Part shown: positions 32,508-44,438 of the stretch, one piece after another
Position numbering within the stretch: position 1 is the stretch's first letter
Layout: each line of letters opens with the position of its first letter
Made by a program: the position numbers and the translations under genes
Assembly: GCF_023898315.1 (NCBI RefSeq)
Contig: NC_064614.1
Location: forward strand, 1,049,916,432 to 1,049,980,431
Source: Schistocerca nitens
Lineage: Eukaryota > Arthropoda > Insecta > Orthoptera > Acrididae
Length of the DNA stretch: 64,000 bases
Direction of reading: 5' to 3'
The notes under the pieces: model-generated
Seen by the model: the letters and a program-made list of their open reading frames with translations, nothing else
What the model was told of the DNA's origin: nothing
Database searches by the model: none

Positions 32508-35490
32508 GTTTGTTTATTTATTTATTTTTTAGTCATCAGTCTTTTAAATGGTTTGACGCACCCCTCCACGAATTCCTCTCCTGTGACAACCTTCTCATCT
32601 GAGTAGCAACTGCACACTACGTCCTCAATTATATGCTGGTTGTATTCCAATCTCTGTGTTCTACAGTTTTCACCCTCGGCACCTCCTAGCACCAAGGAAC
32701 TTACCCCTGATGCCTTAACAGACTTCCTGTCATCCTGTCGTTTCTTCTTGTCACTGTTCTCCATATGTTCTTTTCCTCGCTGATACTGTGGAGAATCTCC
32801 TCATTCCTTACCTTACCAGACCAACTAATTTTCAACATTCGTCTGTAGCACCACATCGAAAATGTCTCGATTCTCTTCTGTTCCGGTTTTCCCACAGTCT
32901 GTTTCACTGCCGTACTCCGAACGCACATTCTCAGAAATTTCTCTCTCAAGTTTGATATTAGCAGACTTCTCTTGACCAGGAATGCATTTTTCGCCGGTGC
33001 TGGTCTGCATTTTATGTCCTCCTTACTCCGTCCATCATGGGTTATTTTGCTGCCTAGGTGGCAGTACTGTTTAACTGAATCTGCTTCGTCATCCACAATT
33101 GCAATGTTAAGTTTCTCGCTGTTCTCATTTGTGCTACTTCTCATTACTTTGGTCTTCCTTCCATGTAATCTCAAACCATATTATGGACTGATTAGTCTGT
33201 TCGTACCATTCAACCCATCCTGCAGTTCTTCTTCACTTTCACTGAGGATAGCAATGTTATCAGCGAATTTTATCACTGATATATTTTCACACCGAATTTT
33301 AATTCCAATCTGGGAGCTTTCTTTTATTTCCATAATTGCTTCTTCGATGTATAGACTGAACAGTAATGGCGAAATATTACATTACTGTCTTAGATCCTTT
33401 TAATTCGAACACTTCGTTCTTGGTCCTTCACACTTATTGTTTTCTCTAGGTCGTTGTACGTTTTCTCTAGGTCGTTGTACATATTGTATATTACTCTCCT
33501 TTCCCTGTAGCATACCCCTATTTTTCTCAGAATTTAGAACTTTTTGCAACATTTTATATAGTCGAACGCTTTCCCCAGGTCGACAAATCCTATGAACGTG
33601 TCTTCATTATTCTTTAGTCTTGCTTCAATTAACTGATCGTCATCTAACGCATCCTAAACTTTCTTTTCCATTCTTCTGTGCCTTATTCTTGTCAGAAACC
33701 TGAATGAACTGTTTCTCAGATTGAGTGTTATTTATCCCTTCTGCGTTGTTTAATGTTAATTCTTCTAAAGCTATTATAAATTCTAATACTGCATCCCCTG
33801 TCTCTTTCCTGTCGGCTCCTGTTTCTTCTTCTTCTGTCATGTCAACCGACAAGTCTTCTCCCTCATAGAGGCCATCACTATACTCTTTCGACCTATCGGC
33901 TCTTTCCTCTGCATTTAACAACGCAATTCCCATTGAACTTTTAATGTTACCGCCCTTGCTTGACTTCTGTATACTGGATCTGCCTTTCCGACAATAATTT
34001 TGTTTTTCGATTTCTTCACATTTTGCATGAGGCCATTTTGCCTTAGGTTTCCTGTAACTCCTGTTTATTTAGTTCATATGTGAGTTCTATTTCCGTATTC
34101 CCGAATTTCCGTTAACGTTTTTGTACTTCCTTCCTACATCGATCAGCTGAAGTACTTCGTCCGTTATCCATTGTTTCTTCGTAGTTGTCTTCCTCGTACC
34201 AAGATTTTCTTTCCAGCTTCTGCTATTGACCTCTTCAACTGTACCGCCTGCTGTGCTTTTGATTATCGCAGTGTCTATAGCCTCAAAGAGCACCAAACTT
34301 ATCTCTTTAGTTCTTAGTGCTTCCATATCCCACTTCTTTGCGCACTGATTCTTCCTGACTAGCCTCTTCAAACTTTAGCCTGCTCTTCATCATTACTAAA
34401 TTGTGATCTGCTTCAATCTCTGCTCCGGGATAAGCCTTACTATACAATACTGATATCGGGATCTCTGTAATATAACTGAAATCTTCCCGTATCTCCAGGC
34501 CGTTTCCAAGTGTACGTCCCACTCTTGTAATTCTTGAACAGAGTGTATGCTATTAATAAACGGTATTTCTTGCAGAAGTCAAATAGTCTCTCTCTTCTTT
34601 CGTTTCTGTTACCAAGCCAATATTCTCTTGTAAACTTTTCTTCTACTCCCTCCCCTACAAACGCAACCCAATCTCCCTTGACTAGTAGATTTTCATCGCC
34701 ATTTACGTGCTGAATTAGCCGTTCTGCACGCCGCTCTGCATCTTCTGCTTGCGACGTCAGCATGTGTACCTGAACCGTTGTTGTTGGTCGGTGTTGGTTT
34801 GCTGTCGATTCTGATTATAACAACTCTTATCACTGAACTGTTCACAGTAACCCATTCTCTGCCGTACCTACCGAAACATAACGAATCCTACTCCAGTTAC
34901 ACCATTTTCTGCAGCTTGTCTGACCAGAAATCCTTGTCTTCCTTCCATTTCACTTCACTGAACCACATTACATCCAGAAAGAGCCTTAGTATTTGCCTGT
35001 TGAGATTTGCCATCTTCCCTACCACTTACGAAGTTGCCGGCTCTTAGAACGTTATCGTTACGTTGGTGGTTCAATTTTTATGTCAGTCACCTACCCCTTG
35101 GCATTTCCCCCCCCCCCCCCCCCCTTGCAGATCCGAATGGGGGCTATTCCGGAATCTTTTGCTAATGGAGAGATCATCGTGACACTTTTCTCAATTACGG
35201 GCCACATGTTTTGTGGTTTCCACTGCATTCTGCACCCTCATGCCGTTGAACATTGATGGTTCTCCGACTTTAAGGGGCAGTTTCCCACTCCAAGGCAAGA
35301 GAGTGCCCTGAGCCTCTATCCGCTCCTCCGGCCTCTTTCACAAGGCCGTTGGCTGAATGAGGGTGACTTATTAACCCGGAAGCCTTTGGCCGCCAATGCA
35401 GATTTTTATTTAAAATTTAATCAGTGGTGGCGTTCGAACCCTGGACCGAGGACGTTTGATTAGCAATCAAAGACGCTGTTCCCCTTTTTC
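32508..35490 (-). pseudogene. Near full-length LINE relic with endonuclease and reverse transcriptase
   Basis: Read right to left: a tRNA-like 5' leader (35420-35480), an APE-type endonuclease region (34763-34440, with KGDWVAFVGEG and KSGTYTWKRPGD corresponding to the GDWNA and YTW motifs), degraded reverse transcriptase (about 34370-33200), then its C-terminal part (33174-32701) with YCHLGSKITHDGRSKEDIK and RMLKISWSGKVRNEE. The 3' end is a TTTA repeat (32508-32528 on plus). Several frameshifts and stops occur, and the central palm with YADD is not intact. The enzyme would nick DNA and copy its own RNA; this copy is dead. RTE-like by motif memory, not proven. A poly-C run (35107-35124) interrupts the 5' region. 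Confidence 0.75.
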
Positions 35491-36354
35491 GTATTTCTTT
35501 TTTTTTTTACATCTCTTTTGCAACCTCTGGCTTGCCAAAAGATATGTCTTTGCTTCTTTTTTTTCCACGGACCTGTCTCGTTATCGAACTAAGTTTCATG
35601 TCCTAAAATAAAAGAAACCAAAATGAAATCTACTCCTAATTGGCACTTCCAGTTTAACCGTACCATAAAAAAGAAGAGATCTATCCCTCTTTAAGCATTA
35701 CCCCCAACTATTCCTAAAAGTACTCCCAACGTGGTAGCTTCGATGGCTCCATAATTTTTAATCATTTATTTATTTTTTAATTACATGGTTATAAATAGTA
35801 AGTGGGTATAAAGGAAAACTCTATAAAACAGAACGTTACAATAGAAAAATGATTCAAAGCATATACGAAAATGGTTTTGTATGAGGCCTGTGCTACTTCA
35901 CCCAAAAGAATCTTCCTACGAGAAGCGGTGTAGCTGCAGTTTTCTTGTACATTGCCACTACGTTTTCCATTTCCATTAATGCCATCAAAAGTATCGACAA
36001 CAGACTATACAGTACTGCTAATGCCTCAATGAATGCAGCATTCCTTGAATAAGCAAACTGCATTCCTTTCGCACTGCTTGCAGTTTAGGTCATTCTGCCT
36101 TGGATGTGATGCTGCACGGTACGTTACACTGAACCTGACACTCTGCAAGGGGGGGGGGGGGTTGTGGGGGGTGTTACAAAATTTGCAAAGAGTGTACGGA
36201 ACCTCGGTGTGCATTTTAGAGCGTTTTGAGCATGTTGCAGGTACCACCAGTAATTAAGCTCCATTTTTTCCCTTTCGCCGAAGATACACTCGACTGTCAT
36301 CCCCTTGAACCATGTTAGCGCATGGTATTTGGTGAGGGAAAGTACTAGTCATTT
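35491..36354. other. No gene recognised; poly-G run
   Basis: AT-rich. Contains a 13-base G run (36149-36161) read by short frames on both strands. No domain. Confidence 0.55.
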
Positions 36355-36367
36355 GGATACAGAAGGG

Positions 36368-36569
36368 TTCAAATGGTTCAAATGGCTCTGAGCACTATGG
36401 GACTCAACTTCTGAGGTCATTAGTCCCCTATAACTTAGAACTAGTTAAACCTAACTAACCTAAGGACATCACAAACATCCATGCCCGAGGCAGGATTCGA
36501 ACCTGCGACCGTAGCGGTCTTGCGGTTCCAGACTGCAGCGCCTTTAACCGCACGGCCACTTCGGCCGGC
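36368..36569 (-). mobile_element. SINE type A (full length)
   Basis: Complete in minus orientation, ending in the head complement 'cacggccacttcggccggc'. Perfect 13-bp target duplication ggatacagaaggg at 36355-36367 and 36570-36582. Confidence 0.93.
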
Positions 36570-38195
36570 GGATACAGAAGGGATCGAGAGTTAATCATGT
36601 CACGTGAGACGCGGAGTTAACAAAATAATATCCTCTGTGTCAGTCGCCAAACGCTGTACGACGACACTCGCGTAAAGCGGTGTTCGTCGGTGTCCAAGAG
36701 GCGATAGTTTGGGCAAACTGGAGAGTCCGTTAATCCGATAGCGTGGAACTGGTGTCTCGTCGCACATTATTTTTTTCTTTTTTTTTATGTCTTCATACCG
36801 CGTCGCGCGCGGGGTGGTTGGCACAAAGTGGTGGTGAATCGTTTTCCACACTCGTGGCCAATTGGCAGTTGGGTACTTGGTTTCTACATTCAGCGTAACG
36901 AGGAACTGCCCGCAGGAGGGTGGTGTAAAAGTTTTTCGTCTTCGGCGGGTGTGTTATGGGGAGATCCGAGGCCATTTAGCTGTATTCCAGAATCAATGAC
37001 GACACATGGGAGATCTGAGCAACCAACACCGGCAGGACGTGAGATACCGGCATCAGGACCTTCAATAGACCAAGAGACAGGGTGGCAGGTTCACTGGTCC
37101 ATTGTTTCCACACATTGCCCATATGAAGGGCAGCTGCCCATGCTCGGACGTTAGACAGTCCCAACTCCCCATAACGTAGGGGGAGGGTGAGCATGTCATA
37201 ACGTACTTTATATACAGGTCCTGTGAACCTGTAGACAGGAAGTAACCGAAGGCTGCCTCAAGTCTGTGACCCTTTGCAGCTTGGTGGTAGGGGGTGGGGG
37301 AGAGCAAGGACCCGTACCACGTGACTGAGTTTTGATGTCACGTAGAGGTTCAGGTATTCCGTGCGTTGCCGCTGGTTCAAGTCCCAGAACAAGTTCTGGC
37401 GCACCATCACACGTAAAACTTGTGGTAATCGCTTGCTGCGGCCGTTCTGCGCACATTCTTTGTAAACCTGACTCCCAAATAATTTTCAGAAACTGGCGGG
37501 AAAGAGGCGACAGAGCCCCACCCTAGACTGAGCCCGACATCCAATGCAGCCGACTTGTTGATGTTCAGAAGACTGCCCGCAGCGTGCACGCATTGCGGAC
37601 TTCATCGGCGGAATGAACCAGCAGTAGCAGGTCGTCGGCATACGCCCTATAGCGGAAAGTGATGTGCCGCAGGGTGATGCCAGATAGCCTGTGGCTGATA
37701 CACCTGAGGAGTGGCTCGAGCAAGATTGCACAAAGGTATGTAGAAAGGAGGCAACCTTGTCGGAGAGACGACCTGATGGATATTGGGGCCTCTGAGAGTT
37801 GGCTGCTGCCAGAAGCCGCTGCAGTGTGTCGATGAGCCTGGGAGGAAATCCCATACAGTCTAGTAGGAGGAAGTTAAGATGCACTCTATCAAAGGCCCGA
37901 TTAAAATCAATGGAGACGATCACAGCTCGCAGGCGGCACGCCGAGGCGACCGTTATTAAGTCCCTAAAATCGCCGGTCGCAATTTGTATATTGGCGTCTC
38001 CCCTCTGTGAAGCCTGTTCTGGGGAGAGAGGTATTGGCCAATACTTCTTAATGCGAGCTGACAAAAGCCTGACGAAGATCCTGTAGTCGACTTTCAACAT
38101 TGTCAGTGGCCAGTAGTCGCTGACCAATTGCCTCCGCTGTTGGTTTGTGTACTGGTATGAGAAATCCTTCTCCGAAGGAAGGCGGTATTGTGTAG

Positions 38196-38391
38196 TGGTT
38201 CAAAATGGCTCTGAGCACTATGGGATTTAACTGCTGTGGTCATCAGTCCCCTAGAACTTAGAACTACTTAAACCTAACTAACCTAAGGACATCACACACA
38301 TCCATGGCCCAGGCAGGATTCGAACCTGCGACCGTAGCGGTCACGCGGTTCCAGACTGTAGCGCCTATAACCGCACGGCCACTCCGGCCGG
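38196..38391 (-). mobile_element. SINE type A (full length)
   Basis: Minus orientation within the LINE relic, from 'tggttcaaaatggctctg' to 'ccactccggccg'. B box complement 'ggattcgaacctgcg' is intact. Target duplication not evident. Confidence 0.88.
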
Positions 38392-40112
38392 GACATTAAT
38401 TCTCAGAACATTGTAACCAGCAGGGCATCATGATGTTACGGAAACTACGGTAAAACTCGACTGATAATCCTTCGGCCGCTGGAGGTGAGGATCTCTGCAG
38501 CTGTTCAGTCATGTCGTCGCGAGCGGACTAAGGCGCCTTCTAAGCGGCGCTTCGTCAACAATAATATGTGTCCTTTGATTTGGTGTCGTTCTCGTTATCA
38601 GACCGGCGGTGGGGTAGGACGTCGAGGTCTCTGAGTGCCGCATAGTAAAAGCGCTAGGTCTTCGGGTGTCAAGCAGCTGTCTTCTTGCCAAACTGCGTAA
38701 GTGTCTTGCGCGTTGCCCGTTTCGTACAGAGGAGCCGCCACGCTAAAGTCGAGTGATATCGGGATTGACGTCGTTCAGAGTAGGTCCATGTTGCGATGAC
38801 TTGCCAACGGCATTCCGGGTCCTGGAGATGTGTTACATTCATCTTCCAAGGACTGTTACTATGTCGGAGCTGTTACTCTGTCAGACTTGTTGGGAGTGGA
38901 GATGCATCGTGCAGTTGCAGCCACTGTGATCAGAAAATGCCAGAGGTTATCATTCGGCGGCCACCAATCCCTGCGTGAGATAATGTGATACATATATGCG
39001 ATCCAGTCGGCCGAATGACTGGTAAGATGCGTGAGCTCAAATCTGGCGCCGTGTATCTTTTCCCACGTGTCGCATAAGCAAAGATCATGATCAAACCCAG
39101 TTTCAGACAAGGAGTGTAGTCTTTTGGTCCTTGCAAAGAAAGACGCAATTAAACCAGCGTATACGATGTCTTCGTGCCCTACTAGAAAAACGGGCCAATG
39201 TCAGAGGAGTACACCCTGACCCCGTCAATATGTTTGGTGGCGCCCGACGGTGCGTAAACAGTGAATTGGGTGTCAAATGTCGTGACCGCTAATCCTCGTG
39301 CGGAGGGAGATACGTGATGTCGGTGGCTTCGATACAGTCACCCACTAAAATTTCTAGGCCCGTGTGTGTGTGGGACCACCAGGCGTCACGTACGTCGTGT
39401 AATCATGAGAGTTCAGGAGTGCGGTCATTCGCACTCCTTGTAGGAACACAAAGTCGACTCCTGTGGCTCGTATTGTTTCTCCCAGGAGCTGGGTCTTGCC
39501 AGGAGAGCTAATCATGTTGATATATATCGTGGCCACGCGGTAAGCCTGGCGATGCTGCTGTTGGACGGGATTATCCATGCTGATGGCGGAGAGAAGAGTG
39601 TCAAGAGTGACGTCGCAACCCGCCGACCGCGGCCCCCACGCTGCTGTCCGGAACTCAGCAGGCTGGGCTCCTGCTCAGACCCCACGTCCTCGGTCCACAA
39701 TCTGGGCGTGGAAGTCTATTCATGTTCCATGAGGTCGCGGTGGTTGATAGGGAGGGATCGAGTGGCTTCGCTGCCTACATTGGAACCTTTCTCTTGATCA
39801 CTGTTCGCCGCAGAGAACTGGCACGCGGACGCCGCCTGCCCACTCGTCCGTTTGCAGGGGTGGAGTCAGTGGCAATGGTATCAGCCTCATGGTCAGCGTC
39901 CTGCAGGATCAGTTCTTCTTCCTCCTGCGAGTGTGAACTGCCGTGTTCTGACGTCCTACGGCGTCGTTCTCGGCGTTTATGAGAATGCTGTTTTCGTGTG
40001 TGGCCCTCCGTGTCGGACTTACGCCTCTCCGGCACAAAGGCTTCCATTGGAATGATAAGTGCTTCGACTGTCATCCTGCTGGCGGCGATGACTGCAGTGT
40101 CTGCTGGTATCA

Positions 40113-40260
40113 AATGGTTCAAATGGCTCTGAGCACAATGGGACTTAACATCTGAGGTAATCGATCCCCTAGAACTTAGTACTACTTAAACCTAACTAAC
40201 CTAAGGACATCACACACATCCATGCCCGAGGCAGGATTCGAACCTGCGACCGTAGCGGTT
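40113..40260 (-). mobile_element. SINE type A, 5'-truncated
   Basis: Tail and body are present, but the head stops just beyond the B box at 'gaccgtagcggtt', losing the A box. Lies in the ORF1-like part of the LINE relic. Confidence 0.88.
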
Positions 40261-40847
40261 CTCCCACTGACCAGTTTGACTTATAGGTCCAGTATCAGTC
40301 TGTGGATGGTGTTTCCGGTACAGCAAAGTCGGTCTGTTGCGTCAGGACAGACGGAGACGTCGTGAGCGCCACCTCCTAAGTTACTGGGAGGATTGTCACT
40401 GTCGGTGGAGGTGCCACGTCCTGCTGTTGAAGTTGTGTGATCAGACGTTGCACGCGCTCGGAACGTTAAGTGACTGTCCTTGCCGCACCCGGAACGTGTT
40501 TTAGGCTGGCCATCGTGAATAACTAAGGCTGGTCAGCCTCCTATTTGAAAGTATGATGGTACATGCCGTGAGAGTACGTTGAGCACCTGCCGTACTCCAT
40601 TGAGGACCGGATACGTCTTAAATTGGGTCCACTTGTCTACCACGTGTTCGTGTACTGTACCGTAGATGCGGAGCGGTGCCACGACGTCTACCGCCTGACC
40701 TTTGAAGGTTAGTTCGAATATTTCCAGTCCGGCATGACAACCTCGACGTTGCCAACATTTCTGTCTGCACGGCAGAAGCGTACTCGTTGTTTCATGCCTC
40801 GCAGAACCCTGTCCCATGCAAGTTTCACGTAAACTGTTTTACTTATG

Positions 40848-41037
40848 GCCGGCCGGAGTGGCTGTGCGGTTCTAGGCGCTACAGTCTGGAACCGAGCGAC
40901 CGCTACGGTCGCAAGTTCGAATCCTGCCTCGGGCATGGATGCGTGTGATGTCCTTAGGTTGGTTAGGTTTAAGTAGTTCTAAGTTCTAGGCGACTGATGA
41001 CCTCAGAAGTTAAGTCGCATAGTGCTCAGAGCCAATT
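40848..41037 (+). mobile_element. SINE type A
   Basis: Opposite orientation to its LINE host. Perfect 13-bp target duplication tgttttacttatg at 40835-40847 and 41038-41050. Last bases of the tail missing, ending 'gctcagagccaatt'. Confidence 0.92.
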
Positions 41038-41110
41038 TGTTTTACTTATGATCGAAAAGTAGACGCCGACGATGTCGGCAGCCGTAACCTTGGCCTCTAT
41101 TTTTAAAAGG

Positions 41111-43518
41111 TGCTTGACAGCGAGTGCTTTTGGTCTAGCATAGTCGTTTCTAAAAGCGAATCAGCGAAACTCAGAGTTGATTTTAGGCACTGATTCGCCA
41201 TGGTCTTCTCGCACTACTACGTCACGTTAGTGTCAGCCGAAGGAAGCAAACAAGAAGAGTGCCCGCGCCGCAGGCGGAGACACGTAGCACGTCAGCTCTG
41301 CTCGGCCGCTAAAGCTGTACCGAAGGCCCCTAGACCACTGGTGCTTATCTTGGAAAATAGAGACTAGTGACTTGATGCAGCATGACCATATGCACATTGC
41401 TATTGCAACTTACAACTCAGTCTAACTGCGATGAAGGTACACCTCTGCTGAATCGTTCACAACGGGAACAACATTATTAGACATTCTGGTAGTTATGTTT
41501 AAAAACTAGTACAAAATGCGTAACTGATTACTGAAATGACGTACTCACGTAACTATTATTTTCCTTCATCCTTTTTACAGCAATAGTGGACACGCCTAAT
41601 CGTGAGTTCGAAGTGCATTTTAACAAACAAAGACAAACTTATATATTATAATATTATTTGTCTTGTAGGTGAAAGTATGATCTGTTAGCACCAGAAATAG
41701 GCATTAATAGTCATAGACTATGTGAAACACAGTCTCTAAAATGTTTGGCGTACAGTTAAGACGTTAAAATGTCAGCAAATACATAAACTATTTAAGGAAT
41801 ACAGTTCAGTGTATTTTGTCTTTAGAAGCATCTTCAACTCTGTTGTCATAAAGACTTACAATGTGGGTCTATTTTCCATGTTTTTACTCCTGTATATATT
41901 ACGGAATTATCTACAGAGGTCTACAGGGAAAGTGCATCCAGAGTGAACGAAATGTATATTCAGCAGGAGCAAGCATCAAGCATATTGTATGAAGTTTATG
42001 ACTGTATATCTAGCAGAAATCTTCTTAAGAACCTTGAAATTCTTACACTTGCTTCCCAATACAGTAATTCTTTAACGTTTCACGTTGCTGCCAATAAAGG
42101 TTAGACTGAAGTGAACTGTGATTTACGCGTTCTAAATACAAGACGCAAAGATAATTTTCGTGTAAAATTCGCCACCTTTTTTAGGGTTCAGGGCGGAATT
42201 ATTCAACAAATTCCTATTTAACATAAAGCGTGACTTTGGGAAGCTCTACAAAATGAAATATTTAAAAGCATTTCTCATTATTCTGCAAATCATGTAAATA
42301 AATACATTCAAGTATCGAAACGTACTCTTAGCCCCAGCTCGAGTAGGAGTTTTCAGCAAAAAAATTGGTATCTACCAATTCAATAGAAGAAAACATATCT
42401 TGTCAACAACTTTTTCTACAAATTATATAAATATCTAGATTCTAGGGTTGGAAAGTTCTCTTAGCTATGTGGCAAGCAGCAGTAGCAGATATGTGAATAG
42501 ACATTAATATAATGTCGGTATTTACGGATGCAGATAAATATTTTCTTGAAAAGTATATTATATTCAAAGCAGTATTATACTAGTAATACCAGATTAACCT
42601 CAGGTCTGTACTCTATCTCAGGAGACAGCAACATATTTTCGCAGTACCATTTTTCTTTCTGACTTACTTGATTAAACTCTGCTAAGTAAGCAAAAATAGT
42701 ATTAAGTGGTATACTTACACACTCTCCAGTCATATCAACGTCGCCACCTTCCAAGAGCCTGAATAACCACCTTTTGCAGAGTGTTTAACATTTTTTAAAT
42801 GTTCGGATAATAAGTTTCCGTCTCTTCATCTAAGAATAAATGATGAATGCAGCTAGCCGCTAACTCTGTGTAATGTCTTGTCTGTATAGACGTGTATCTG
42901 TTGCCCTTAAGATCCCTTCACCTTCACACATAAATCTATACAGTAAAGTAAGGGCCCCATTTCTTGGCTGATCCGTGATAAGACAGGCGAAAAGTTAGAC
43001 TAATGGAGGATTATTAGTATTATCTCTATTTTCATTCGCTCTCTCTCTTTCTCTCCTTTATATATGCACAGTTTTTAATATAATATTTCATTACGTGAAA
43101 TCAGCCAAATAGAATCTTTGGTGGAGTCCTTCGTCTTTGTAATCAGCGGCTGGCTTGCTGTAAGAGAACTTTACATTTATTATTACTGTTAAACATTGCA
43201 TTCAGTCGGGAGAATCAATCGTTTGGACAATTTGTTCCTTTTACGAAAGATTGCGAATTCCAGATGTGTACGAAGCCTTTTTGGACGATTTAACGCACTC
43301 AGTGATTGCAGGCTCTCTTCGATACAGCTGAAACTTCACCACTAATTACAGGGCCAACGTGATCATCAAATGATTCAGAAAAAAAACTCATTCGTTCATT
43401 CACTCCAGAACAAAAAAGTCACAAACCTTATTTATGAAGGAAATTGTGTATTAAATCCATCTCCATTACATGTCCAGATCACTGGTGATTCCACGTCTTA
43501 ATTATTTTCCGTTTACAG
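41111..43518. other. 2.4 kb AT-rich DNA with no recognisable feature
   Basis: No open frame of interest and no terminal repeats, only a short pyrimidine-rich tract near 43038-43060. This is the longest unannotated stretch in the window. Confidence 0.6.
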
Positions 43519-43530
43519 TCTCTTTCTCTT

Positions 43531-43726
43531 GCCGGCCGAAGTGGCCGCGCGGTTCTGGCGCTGCAGTCTGGAACCGCGAGACCGCTACGGTCGCAGGTTC
43601 GAATCCTGCCTCGGGCATGGATGTGTGTGGTGTCCTTAGGTTAGTTAGGTTTAACTAGTTCTAAGTTCTAGGGGACTAATGACCTCAGCAGTTGAGTCCC
43701 ATAGTGCTCAGAGCCATTTGAACCAA
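43531..43726 (+). mobile_element. SINE type A (full length)
   Basis: Perfect 12-bp target duplication tctctttctctt at 43519-43530 and 43727-43738. Complete head and tail; one base missing in the A-box region (ggttctggcgc). Confidence 0.93.
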
Positions 43727-43738
43727 TCTCTTTCTCTT

Positions 43739-44129
43739 CAAACAAACCGCTAGCGGCACAAAGGTTAATTGGCTCGCTTTAGCGAGAAGAAAAGCAGAAT
43801 ATGTATCTCTCAGAAACACGTCAATCCCTCAACAGATACTCCAGAAGCTGTCCTAGTTACCACTCCCACAACCATGGAGAATGAATATATGCATCTGTTA
43901 TTTCAAAGAATAAACGCACTAGAAAATACTTTGGCGTCGTCGAGCTGTAGCCGCATATATTGCGAGAAAATCAGATCGGAAAACTTTTCCAAAGTGAATG
44001 AATGTGGATGGTTTGATTGAAAATGATTAATTGATGCGTGGTAGAGGGTATTTTCTGTGGGGACATTACAAGTGGATGTGCAGGAAGAGGGTCAGTGAGG
44101 TTCTGGAAGCTACCAAGAGAAATGTGGAA
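43739..44129. other. No gene recognised
   Basis: An 83-codon frame at 43769-44020 shows no domain; nothing else seen. Confidence 0.5.
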
Positions 44130-44416
44130 CCATGCCGACACCGTCTTGTGGCCAGCTGCGCTAGATTTCTCGGTGGAGGATCCATCACTTTAACATCACG
44201 ATTGGGTTTAAACCTGGGTAATTTGGTGACCAGGGCAGTACGTTAAACTCATCCTTATGCTCTTTGAATCACGCACGTACACTGCGAGCTGCGTGACATG
44301 TTGCATTGTGTTGCTGGAAGATGCCATCGTGCCAAGGAAAAACATAGTGCATGCAGGGGTGGACATGGTGATCATCTGCGATTTATGCACTACACTAGCC
44401 ATTACTCCAGCCACCT
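44130..44416 (-). pseudogene. Tc1-like transposase fragment, outer layer of a nest
   Basis: The minus strand reads HPCMHYVFPWHDGIFQQHNA (His where the second catalytic Asp is expected), then ATCHAARSVRA, a stop, FKEHKDEFNVLPWSPNYPGL, with the Glu motif region reading NPIVM. This is the classic Tc1 order, here decayed. The element continues across the insertion to about 46005. It is a different family from the CACTCCTGG elements. Confidence 0.7.
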
Positions 44417-44438
44417 CCATCGTGTTTGCCGCGCGGGA

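Larger units (their letters stand above)
36640..41110 (-). pseudogene. Long LINE relic (ORF1 and ORF2 remnants), with three SINE insertions
   Basis: Read right to left: ORF1-like pieces (VYVKLAWDRVLRG; PSYFQIGG; a charged Arg/Glu/Ser-rich stretch at 40122-39775), an endonuclease start (TIYINMISSPGKTQLLGETI, about 39530), then reverse transcriptase at 38127-37486 with LTMLKVDYRIFVRLLSARI and VIVSIDFNRAFDRVHLNFLL, and a C-terminal LPLRYGELGLSNVRAWAAAL (about 37190). The 'LT-L-VDY-I--R-L--RI' pattern is typical of L1/Tx1-like enzymes. Frameshifts and stops are many; YADD was not found intact. The relic at 48.3-49.9 kb is similar. Boundaries approximate. Confidence 0.75.

Noticed and set aside
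34087-34763. Separate small host genes on the minus strand
   Set aside because: They carry endonuclease motifs and line up with the LINE relic ending at 32508.
37486-38127. 213-codon minus frame as a possible host gene
   Set aside because: Its first part is clearly LINE reverse transcriptase and the rest drifts out of frame.
39775-40122. Arg/Glu-rich 115-codon minus frame as a nuclear host protein
   Set aside because: It lies in order between ORF1-like and endonuclease pieces of a LINE relic and ends in a SINE.
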